Shown in pieces: positions 54,701-64,000 of a stretch of DNA of 64,000 bases. The DNA lies in NCBI GenBank assembly GCA_034509925.1, contig CM067529.1, positions 13,305,501 to 13,369,500 of the forward strand, written 5' to 3'. The first letter of the stretch is position 1. Every line of letters begins with the position of its first letter. Below the pieces are notes generated by a model. That model did no database searches and was not told the origin of the DNA. It was given only the letters and a program-made list of their open reading frames with translations. The translations under genes were made by a program, and so were the position numbers. Origin of the DNA: Hirudinaria manillensis. Its lineage: Eukaryota > Annelida > Clitellata > Hirudinida > Hirudinidae.

Positions 54701-55743
54701 CGAGGGAACCGTACGACCGGAAAGGTCGCAGAGGAAACCGTGGGAAGCGGAAGTGGCGGCCGTCTGTTCCGGGTGGTTTACCGGGACCTCGGGAGGCGGT
54801 CCGTACGACGGCTATGCGGAGCGTTTTGTGGCGGAGATCTTCCGGAGCGCCGTGTGCCAGCTGCTCGACGGCCAGACGACGACGTCTGCTTCTCGTCCCT
54901 CTCTCGGCTTCGGAGCGTCCTGGCAGACGTCGGTAGACGATTACGCGGCGAACCTCGTCCAGTGCATCTTGGAGGGGGTGACGATCGACCTGGAAAGGAG
55001 GACGGCATCCTCTGTCGGCGCGGTGGGTCCTCGTGGACCCTCAGACATGAAGGCGCTCGCCATGGGCAAAGAAGATGTGAGTGATTGGTTTCCATTGAAC
55101 TTGTTAGACCGTCAATGAGCTTCATTTTCAGTGGTCCGTTGGACTAGGAGATCCGGCCCTCGTTGGTCACTACAGGGTCGGTATCTACGGAGACGACCCG
55201 GAAATTCAGGCCCTACTCTACTGGTTGTGTGCCTCCTACATGGGTCTGCCATCGCTCGTTTATTATTCTCACGGAAACGTGCAGATGAACAGGGTGAGCA
55301 TTGGCTCGGCATCCCTTTAGATCCGTCGAAATTCTGCTTTTGATTTTTAAAGTTTGGAATCGATTTTTGTTTTGGTCGTTCTGTAGAATGTAGATTATGT
55401 TCTTGCTTTAATTATCCTCTGGATGGCCTTATATCTTGATAAAAGAAAGAAAATTAGACAATAAACCATTTAAAAATTTTCAACCAAGGATTAGATTTTA
55501 AAACCACATAACATTTGATGATTATAATTAAGATTATAATTGACTTATTATAGACATTAATATGCTGTTCGTTCGTTTCCCTCTTAGCTTTCCCTCCTGG
55601 CAGAAGCGGTGCTGTCGCGTGATTGGTCGATTGGAACCCTCTTCTCCGAGCTGCTGCTGTGGTGTTCCACCCGAGTAGACCAATCGCAGGGCAGCATCAT
55701 GGAAGGTCTCATCGACTTTCTGTTGCTCAGGAGACTGAAGTGA
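48749..55743 (+). CDS. PARG-fold pseudoenzyme with AKAP11/SPHKAP-like insert
   Basis: Fourteen exons: 48749-48931, 49493-49652, 49963-50128, 50445-50556, 50853-50969, 51097-51153, 51293-51466, 51786-52035, 52446-52656, 52952-53109, 53343-53833, 54057-55076, 55132-55293, 55588-55743. All phases agree, giving 1138 aa from the first in-frame ATG; an upstream exon is possible. Residues 1-323 follow the PARG catalytic domain: KICLPC, the helical SLLACLVLCIFP segment, VENPELISAMVFF. Residues 1034-1138 match its end (VGIYGDDPEIQALLYWLCAS, WSIGTLFSELLL). The signature GGG...QEE is GSH...EME (exon 6/7), so catalysis is probably lost. Residues about 407-1033 are a Ser- and Glu/Asp-rich insert with three basophilic RRxS clusters, a FFAT-like EYFDSFQ (544-550) and amphipathic helices near 628-651, 709-730, 754-770, 946-963 and 986-1004. 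Likely a PKA scaffold at VAP-marked ER; function inferred. Confidence 0.75.
50581..50629. repeat. (TTG)n microsatellite in intron
   Basis: GTT/TTG run in intron 4 of the PARG-like gene. Confidence 0.9.
50979..51032. repeat. (GAT)n microsatellite in intron
   Basis: Imperfect GAT/GAC run directly after the exon 5 donor. It would read as poly-Met or poly-Asp if the intron were missed. Confidence 0.85.
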
Positions 55744-57856
55744 AGCGTTCGTTAGGAGTTTTTAATGTTCCAAAGGTAAATGGAGACTTAAAAGACGAGG
55801 AATTTCATTTTTTTCCCTTTTTTGTCCGTCAGCCTGCAGTTTTCGTTGGTTTTTGTTTGTTGATGCCAAGGAATTATTTATTTTAGCCACTCATTTTGTT
55901 GAACACGAATCGTGGATTTCATGAAATTACGTGGGAGTTGAACGATTGTTCTCGTAACTCGTCGTTTCTTTGAGAATTTTAAAATAAGGTCTTGTTGCAA
56001 AATCCATTTGCCAAACTTTGTATTGTTCACATCATCTTCAATCAAGTGCTACATAAATTGTTGGAATTTTGTAATCATCTCGCATTTTGCAAGTATTCGA
56101 ATCACGAGACGGTCGATTGTGGGGTCTTATGAGTCAATGCGGAAGGCAAAGCTGCAACCCGACGTACCCAATATTAAGGAGTTCTTTTTTTATGTGAGTT
56201 AGAAGAAGACCGTTCTTAATCTGATGAGCTTGTCGTGCTGAAAACTTAATTTGTATGTATGTTTTTTTTTTTGTATTTTGCTGCGTCGTGGGTCTCTGAA
56301 GACCGCAGCCATGGCTTCTTTATTGTGTAGACGTCACGGTCGATTAGCATAATTTATTCGTGCGTGGCACCCGTTTTTGAGTTTCCGACGTCCCCGCGTC
56401 CGTAGCCGATTCGGTTCAAATTTGTCAAAGACCGTCGTCGACGGCGACGCGATAACGACTTGCGATCGGACTCGAGTTTTCACTTAACGACCTTTGGTCT
56501 CAGAAGGGCAATGGTTGAAAGGAAATAGACGAGTGCCGAAGGCCACGTTCTGCCGAAAAAGTGAATTTTTTGGAAATATTTATTTTTGATTTTTTTTTTT
56601 TTGGTTTTTGATCTTATTGCAAAAGTGAGATGGAATAGACAACTTTGGAATACCTTTAGAATCAGTATGGAGATACGATATAATATATTAGTGCCAGTGC
56701 TGCTACTGCTACAGTTCTGAACTATTAACCATTTGTCCACGTTTATAATCATGGTTTGTGCTGGTGGATTTGTGTTGCAAGCTGCAATGTGAAGGTAAAA
56801 GTCATGTGCTGTTCCCATATATTACATCTGCTTACGTTCATTATAATAGAATAATTATGATATTTATTATCTATTATAATGAATTATGATAGAGTATTAT
56901 GATATTTATTATCTATTATAATGAGTAATTCTTCATTTTCTGCTGTGACTCGTTTCGAGAGATCCTTTCGTTAATCAGAGTTGCATTTTGTGAGACTGAA
57001 TATCCACTGATACTATTAGAGTGCTGTTGGACTGAACAGCCTTCCTTAACCTTCTCTGTGTTATTTCATCTATTTTTAACTCTTTTTTGTGCTGACTTCC
57101 TGATGAAGAAGTTGTGGTTGTGAATTGTAACTTTTGGCTAATCTTAAACCCTGAAAAAACTCAATAGCCAATTGGTTGTGGTTTCACTTGTTTGTTTATT
57201 TATTTATCTATGTTTGGTATTATTCAAAATATTGTACAAAAGTGTTATCGTAAACTAAGCTGGATTGGGCATACACATTTCGTTTGCTGAGTCCAGAAAT
57301 ATTTCAATAGTGACTTCTTCTGAGTTGATGTCGTGTTTTCGGTGAAAGTGCACGAGTATAGTTCGACCGTAGAAGTAGAAGAAGTTAGAAGGGGAGTTGT
57401 TCTTTTTTGTTTGAATTCGTAATTACATTCGTTATTGCGATCTGCATCCAACGGAATTCGTGTAATGGTAATATTATTTGAAGTTTATTCAATTTAAAAT
57501 GAGAGTTCACGCTCCCCTAGACGAATTTAGTGCTGTTTATTGATGTTCTACTTCGTTGAAATGGGGATCGAGATGGCCACGGTAGATTGGTGAGTTAATG
57601 TTTGATTATTAGCATGATTGGATAATCTGAGAATAGACTTTTCAAGGTCTAAATATAATTTGATTTAAATAATGCGTCGAAAAGTTAGAAATGTTTAAAA
57701 TTTAGCTGATAACAAATGCAACGAGTAGGCAAAAACTTTCTGCAATAATCGCTTCCCATCTGAAAGGTACTGTTAAATGACGTAAAACTCTGAATGTTTT
57801 GTTAACACGTTCTAACTGGAAATTAAAATTATAGAACTGCAGGCTGGGCCTTCAAA
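55744..57856. other. Region between the PARG-like gene and WE7
   Basis: Begins with the 3' UTR of the PARG-like gene. A GC-richer patch at 56285-56480 contains acgtcacg (CRE-like) and the near-palindrome accgtcgtcgacggcg; it is not open over a useful length. The expected WE7 signal-peptide exon should be in the right half, but none could be joined in phase. Confidence 0.45.
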
Positions 57857-60800
57857 ATGTCATCTAGAGACTATATTTATTCTCCTTTGGATTTCAAAGG
57901 ATCAACTTTCTACTACGAAGGCGTTGGAAGATCTTTCGAGCAGACGAGAAATTTCGATGAAATCATTGGGATTCAAGTCAAAAGATTGGTAATCGAATTG
58001 TATTCGATATTTTTCATAAGCAGGATAACAGCAACCACTAAGGGTTCGCTTACAAATTTCAAAATTCCATTTCGGATATCAATTTAACTTTATTTAGTTT
58101 GGTTATTGATTGACTTTTCGATTTGAAGAGGGAGAACCGGATACTCTCTCCTTTTTCTTAAGCAGTGGTTATGTCAAGAGTGATTGTCAAGAATCTCGCC
58201 TCGATTTCGATTCAGAGCGAAATTACAATTGCTTTAAACTTAGCAGATTCATAATATTTAGCGGGAATACCGTATTTAAAAGTTTAGAGGCATCGGGACA
58301 CGGTTAGTCACTTCCAAAATATTGCTAAACCCGTTAGAAAGTGTCTTACAATTTAATCGCAGATACGAAATTGGACCATTATCTCGGTTGTTTCACGGCG
58401 CGCCACATTCCACAAGGAGTGGAGCGAATAAGTCTGTGGGATTGTTCGGATAAATGTCCTGATTTCTTTGGATTAAGATCGGTGCGTGAATAAGACTATT
58501 GGCGGGTCTAGAATATTTTGGAAGGGGAGAAATATTCGGAAGAGAAAGAGACTATTTCACGGGGCCAATGTTAATGATTAAATCCTCCCTTGTCGCTAGA
58601 CGTAAAAATTCTGTTCTTTATAAATCACCGGGAATAGGGTCAATGCCATCCTAAAGCCCTCTAGTGTTTCTCCTTTCTAATACTTCTCTAGCCTAGCGAC
58701 TGCTTATGCGTGGCCAATTTGACTGAAATGATCCCGGTGGCGTTGGAATTGTGTTCCGCTTCGAAAGACGACCAGAAACTTCATGAAGGACACTTTTTTG
58801 TCATGTACTCGCAAAGTAACCATTTCTGCTTTTAATGAATCTAATTCTATTTTTTCTATGAATCTAAAAATAAACAACATATAATTTCTTGTGAAGAGTA
58901 GAACTTCATTTACATCATTGATTAAACTTTCATTTATCTCTAGAATGGCCAAAGCAGGAAAATGCTCCTGTTAAATGTAGATTTTTCTTAGTTTTAATGT
59001 AATTAATTGCAGTAGAAAATAGATTAGGTTCAAATATGTTATAATGAGGAGACGGGGCGATTACCTTGGAGAGGATTCTATAGCCTGGAAAAACTCTTAA
59101 AAATGGCGACCAAACTCTTTAAATTTTAAATTTAAAAACGCCTCTTAATATCAAAATAAAACTAATTCTGGAATAATTTATTCGTAATAATTTTGTGACA
59201 ATTTAAAGATATATTGAAGAAAAATTATCAACCAGTTGCCTTTTCGTGGGAGTGCATTTGGTCTGAAATTGATTGTCCGACGTGTGTGGATGGGAGGATT
59301 GGACAGCGCTGCGAAGATATCGGCAATATTAATTATTACAATACTACTACCACCACTACTACTACTACTACTAATAATAATAATAATAATAATACAAATA
59401 AAGTATTAACTAATTAAAACAATTTTATTTCCAAATATTTCGCGACAATGCTTATTGTCTTAGATTGCTCGAAAAATAATGGAAATTGCGACGACATGGA
59501 ATGCCAAATAATGACCACAGCTGGTATGGACATTTTTAAAGTTGCAATTTGTTCTTGCAAGCAGGGCTACGTATCTGACAACAACCTGACCTGCACCGGT
59601 ATAAAGCCTTTATCATTTTTAAATTAAAACTAATCATATTTGCTTAGTTAGGATCATCGTGTGCTCTATTTGGTCAATAAATCTTTTTTTTTCTTGAACC
59701 GACAAATTATTTGATTGGAATAGTCCATAAAAAGTCATCCACACAAAGGGTTGGGACCAAAAGTGGAACACTTTGACAAACAAGAGGGAAGGGAGGTCTA
59801 GCAAATTATGGATTTCAGCCAATTCCAACGGGCACAAACAGTTTTGTTGATTTGATGTCAAAATGACTTTTGCGAATGAAGAGGTTTGCGTATGACACCC
59901 TTTAAGGGTTTAAGGTGTTAAACTTTAAGGGATTAAACTTAAAGGTTTATTGATAACGTTGGTACTTAAAAGAAAATCTCTTCCCTCCCTCTGACCACAA
60001 AGAAAACAGCCAGGAGATGCTAGTGCTGAATTACTAAAGCACCTTTGATAGATAAATTTGTACTTTGAAATATATAGATAATATATAATATATAATATAT
60101 AGTATGTAGATAATATGTATTCTGACCAATTCAAGTTTTGTTCTTTTCTTTGCCTTAGACATCGACGAATGCCTCGATCAACACAAGTGCATTGAAGTTG
60201 TATTTTGTCGCAACCTTCCAGGAAGTTATATGTGCCTATGCAGTGATGGCTTTTCTAACGTCGACCACAAAACTTGCGCTGGTTTGCCATTGCAAATCAT
60301 CACCGGACCACTTCTCTGATACTAGCATTTAAAATATACATATTTAAAATTACACATAATTTAAAATATTACTTATTCATTTGTTGCTTGCATTATTTAT
60401 CTCCTGTAGTTAGTTTTCGTTCCAAACTTTTCGGAACTTTTCGAGGCAGATGTCGACGAATGCATATCGTCGGAGGCATGCGATTCCGACACCACCAACT
60501 GCGTAAACATCGAGGGAAGTTACTCGTGTCAATGCAAGGAAGGTTTCGTTAAGACTGCCGGCATGTCTACCACCTGCCAAGGTTTGATCTGACAGATATT
60601 TGATTCTTAGATCTAATGAGATTTTAAAAAATTCGAAATCAAAAGATTAAAAATATCAATGATTGCCCAGTCTCTATTTCAGAATATATATATATATATA
60701 TAGTGTGTGTCCTTGATTATATAGCAAGTAATTTAAGATACAACATATAGGATTAAATGTTTTGAAATTAATTTTTACTAAAAATATTTACTCCCTTTAA

Positions 60801-61799
60801 TCGGCCGAAATGTTTTATAAAAAGCTATCAAGTATTTCAAGCATTTTATTTGAAACAAGTCTTTTCAGAATCAAACACATAAGAAGATGCCAACGAACAC
60901 AATCATTCCTGTTGTGTTTGGTATTTTAGAGTCTAACTGCACAGCTAATCTATGTTGCGGAAACTATGTTAAGAATAATTAATTAATTAATTGATCAGTA
61001 ATTACTGGCATTATTGAAATTATGGTAAAGACGAAGATGAATGCGAATCCAACAATATCCAGTGTCCTCCATCAGCTTCTTGCATCAACCTGCCTGGAAC
61101 CTACGATTGCCTTTGTCCTGAAAACACCAGGAAGATGAAATATTTGTACTTAATTGAATGCGAGGGTATATTATAGATTTGTATCTCAATGAAATGCATG
61201 AACAGGTCATGGATTAAGCATGGATTAATATTTATTGTTACCATTAATTATGACATTATTAATATTATCATAAAATCAAATCAATTCTTTCAGACATAGA
61301 CGAGTGTTTGAATGCCGATATTTGCAACAACACCGTTTCCGTCTGCATAAACATCCCGACTTCCTATGTGTGTATTTGTCAATACGGATATGTCAATGTT
61401 GATAACTTCACGTGCGCCTATAAGAAAGGTACTTTAAAATTTCAAGGTCTGAAAGCGATTATTGTTACTATTCAAAAACTCGAAGTTCTTGAAGCCTCAA
61501 AATATCACGTCCAAACCATCTCTAAAGGATCATCGCATAATCCTACCTGTTCCGACTAATATTTTCTCTCCAACTTTTTTTGTGTTTCAGAGGAAGATGC
61601 AGGAATTTCACATAAATTTAGCAGCACGAGTTCGTACGACTCTGAAGAATCCGGAGAGTTCGATCTTATTGGCTTGCTTTACACGTTCTTCTTCCTCCTT
61701 TTCATTTTATTATTATTTATTTGTCTGGTTGGCAATCTTCGTGCAAACTCCTCTCACTCTTCATCTTCCGCTTCCAGAGAGTCGGGCATGAGCTTCTGA
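57857..61799 (+). CDS. WE7: discoidin-like/WSC/EGF receptor-like protein
   Basis: Eleven exons: 57857-58043, 58129-58302, 58363-58481, 58692-58815, 59209-59322, 59464-59598, 60159-60281, 60450-60581, 61031-61165, 61294-61428, 61591-61799, with phases identical to WE1-WE3. Product about 528 aa as modelled. Domains: discoidin-like (FYYEGVGRS; YNCFKLSRFIIF), WSC (HYLGCFTAR ... CLCVANLT ... FFVMYSQ), six EGF-type modules with cbEGF starts DIDEC, DVDEC, DEDEC, DIDEC, a Ser/Glu-rich stalk, one TM helix and a Ser-rich tail ending RESGMSF. Oddities: no signal peptide at the modelled start, so an upstream exon is probably missing; the first donor is weak (gttcgc); the fifth would be GC (gcaata). An AATAAA follows at 61905-61910. 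Confidence 0.75.
59341..59394. repeat. (ACT)n/(AAT)n microsatellite in WE7 intron 5
   Basis: Trinucleotide run directly after the weak GC-type donor of exon 5. Confidence 0.9.
60704..60745. mobile_element. 42-bp LTR-like fragment with target duplication
   Basis: TGTGTGTCC...GATACAACA flanked on both sides by tatag (60699-60703 and 60746-60750). The 3' part, tatatagcaagtaattt, also occurs inside the LTR at 20450-20780. It could be a deletion remnant of a small mobile element; it is too short to be sure. Confidence 0.4.
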
Positions 61800-61904
61800 A
61801 CTGGCTTCGTCTTAGTATTTAGATTTTCATTTTTACATGCTTGAAAAATTGGTCCTCAAAACACGATGTTTTAGTTTGGTTGTAGACTTTTGTAAATTTT
61901 GCCT

Positions 61905-61910
61905 AATAAA
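61905..61910 (+). terminator. Polyadenylation signal, WE7
   Basis: AATAAA 106 bp after the WE7 stop codon. Confidence 0.6.
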
Positions 61911-62360
61911 TCTGATTTGTTATTTCTTTTTATCAGAAACACGTTTTGAATTTCAAATTGTTTTTTATATCGAATGAAGCCATTTATAAAATGAAAATAA
62001 AATGCTGTTAACACGATGTGATATTTTGAACGTTTGCTTCCTTTTTACAATCTGCAGATTAGGGTGCCAATTAAAATTTTTTTTTCGAAATTGTTAATTC
62101 CCGTTCCAGAAATTTGTTCCTTTTACATTTCTAAGGCTATACAAAAAATTTTAGATAAATCAAACGTCATTTAGAACTGTCTATAGCACGTCTTGAACAT
62201 CCCACAGTGCTTAAACATTGCGTATAATAGCGTATAATTACATGTTGCGCACATTTTACATGGTTAACTTCGATAGCAAGAAATATTTTAGTTTTTTTTA
62301 ATAAATATTTTTAATTTAGTAAAACTGCAGTGCAGATTTTAAGAAATTTAGTAGTATAGA

Positions 62361-62559
62361 ATTATATTATATTATATTATATTATATTATATTATATTAT
62401 ATTATATTATATTATATTATATTATATTATATTATTATTATATTATATTATATTATATTATATTATATTATATTATATTATATTATATTATATTATATTA
62501 TATTATATTATATTATATTATATTATATTATATTATATTATATTATATTATATTATATT
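62361..62559. repeat. (ATATT)n pentanucleotide satellite
   Basis: About 200 bp of near-perfect 5-bp repeat with a single trinucleotide slip near 62434. Confidence 0.95.
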
Positions 62560-62665
62560 CTTCGAAAAACAAAACTAGTTTGAAAAGATCTCTTAAAAAG
62601 CAGCAGCTGCTCAAAAAGTAACATTTCCAGTGAATCACTTTCAAAGCAAAACGTAAATAGAATAT

Positions 62666-62924
62666 TGTAATAACCCGGGGTCCTCAAACTAATTATGGAA
62701 GGTCAGGCTTATTGAAAGTGTTCGGATGGCTTGAAATATGTACAATGCTCACATGTCTAAGTCTTGGAATCTGCTGTTTCTCTAACTCTCGCTCTGCTTT
62801 TCGAGATAACTCTATTTGTCGAGGTTCATAACCAAAGACTCTGAATAGTGCCCTGAACATTAATTAATTAATTAGCAATATAATTTTAAATATTCTTTAA
62901 TTATCTGGATCCAGGGATCCTACA
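62666..62924. mobile_element. Solo LTR between WE7 and WE8
   Basis: TGTAATAACCC...GGATCCTACA, matching the LTR at 39740-40025. The left flank is atat and the right flank ataa, so the target duplication has one mismatch. Confidence 0.83.
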
Positions 62925-63066
62925 ATAAGATATTTGCGACTAATGACGTAAAAACTCGATGTTTGTTTGCCTGCTTTGTTTTTTTTAAATCGTTATCTCT
63001 TAAATAACATTTGTGCCTTTCCTTCGAAAAACACGAATCAAAAATAATGAAAAAAACCCCACTAAA

Positions 63067-64000
63067 ATGCTATTTATGAGAACCTATATCAGCTACCTCA
63101 TAACAAGTCTGGTGATGCAAGGAACGGAAGAAACATTTATTAACAGATATCTTATGGAGAACGATGGTGAGCGTTTAAATACCACTTCGTTTTCAGATAT
63201 TTCTGGAAAAGCCTTCGACAGTTTAGTCATCGAGTTGATTTCAACGCTTTACATTAAACAACTTCAGATCACCAGTGAGTGTTCGTATCGTGACACCTTA
63301 TCATCCCGATAGAATTTGTATCTATTTATTTTTTAAATTTCAAAGCAAAGGGTCCACCTAAAAATGTTTACTTGAGCTATTTGAAAGACGTCAATTTGGA
63401 CAAAGACTGCCAAACTGCTGATATCGAGAAGCAAACAAAAACGTACACTTGTGAAGGGTTTGCAAGATTGATAAAAATCACTGGTAAAGCAATATTGGAG
63501 GAACAAATGCACATACATGGATATGGTAGGGCAGTAGTTAATTTGAAATCGAAACTTTAAAAATGTCATAATAGCAGGAAATTTTACAAATTTTACAATC
63601 CTTTAGATACGAAATCTGAATATTACATTGGATGTTTCGAGAAGCATAACGCTCAGATACAGTTCACGATGATGAAATCTGTAGATGAGTGTCAGAACAA
63701 ATGCGGACCTAACGTGCCATTCTGTGGAATTGATTACGTAAATAACTTTTCAATATTGTTGGATCCCAGGATCCAGATAATTGAAGGATAATTAAAATTA
63801 TATTGCTGATTAATTAATTTAGTAATTAATTAAATTGAGTGGCAATATAATTTGAGAATTAATTAATTGGTACTATTCAGAGTCTTTGATTATGAATCTA
63901 GACAAATAGATTTATCTCGAAAAGCAGAGCGAGAGTTAGAGAAACAGCAGATTTCAAGACTTAGACATTTGAGCATTGTACATCTTCCAAGCCATCTGAA
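63067..64000 (+). CDS. WE8: WSC/EGF receptor-like gene, 5' part
   Basis: Three exons are visible before the window ends: 63067-63274, 63346-63525 and 63607-63737. The start is the ATG of MLFMRTYISYLITSLVMQ, a good signal peptide. Exons 1-2 give the discoidin-like domain (KAFDSLVIELISTLYIKQL; YTCEGFARLIKIT) and exon 3 the WSC first half (YYIGCFEKH). Phases 1, 1, 0 match all other members. Intron 3 receives an LTR, and the rest of the gene lies outside the window. Confidence 0.8.
63757..64000. mobile_element. LTR in WE8 intron 3, cut by window end
   Basis: Starts TGTTGGATCCCAGG after atat (63753-63756), in the opposite orientation to the copies at 20450 and 62666. Continues to the last base, so it cannot be told whether it is a solo LTR or a full element. 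Confidence 0.8.

Larger units (their letters stand above)
61800..63066. other. Spacer WE7-WE8
   Basis: Contains the WE7 3' UTR with AATAAA, a pentanucleotide satellite and a solo LTR. No gene seen. Confidence 0.55.

Overview
The window is from an AT-rich, intron-rich metazoan genome, most likely an invertebrate. Animal alpha-tubulins carry the usual intron directly after the ATG. There are extracellular proteins built from WSC and calcium-binding EGF modules with a single membrane segment, GT-AG introns, LTR retroelements and degenerate TTAGGG-type interstitial repeats. I cannot name the phylum. All exon models below were read by hand from reading frame, splice consensus and phase agreement between paralogues; none has transcript support.

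Layout: (1) 514-1687, plus strand, a secreted protein with a Cys-rich PAN/apple-like N-terminus and a C-type lectin domain. (2) About 1.7-12.8 kb is gene-poor, with microsatellites, one telomere-like tract and a few orphan exon candidates. (3) 12.85-40.75 kb, minus strand, six head-to-tail paralogues (here WE1-WE6) of a type I membrane receptor-like family: signal peptide, divergent discoidin/fucolectin-like domain, split WSC domain, string of EGF and cbEGF modules, one TM helix, short tail. WE4-WE6 lie in three directly abutting repeat units; WE5 and WE6 share a 1-bp insertion that breaks the frame and carry LTR insertions missing from WE4. (4) 42.8-48.0 kb, plus strand, two tandem alpha-tubulin genes whose third exons are nearly identical. 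(5) 48.7-55.7 kb, plus strand, a 14-exon gene of about 1138 codons that I read as a degenerate poly(ADP-ribose) glycohydrolase fold split by a long disordered insert. The insert has a FFAT-like motif, basophilic kinase sites and several amphipathic A-kinase-anchor-like helices. (6) 57.8-61.8 kb and 63.07 kb to the end, plus strand, two more family members (WE7, and WE8 cut by the window edge).

The PARG/AKAP-like gene is the most interesting object. The catalytic GGG...QEE signature of PARG has become GSH...EME in an ungapped alignment, and the insert resembles what is known of AKAP11/SPHKAP scaffolds. This suggests that scaffold family arose from a dead PARG. The WSC-EGF cluster looks like a fast-evolving lectin/receptor family. 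Its paralogous introns also give clean empty sites that date and define a small LTR family inserting into ATAT targets.
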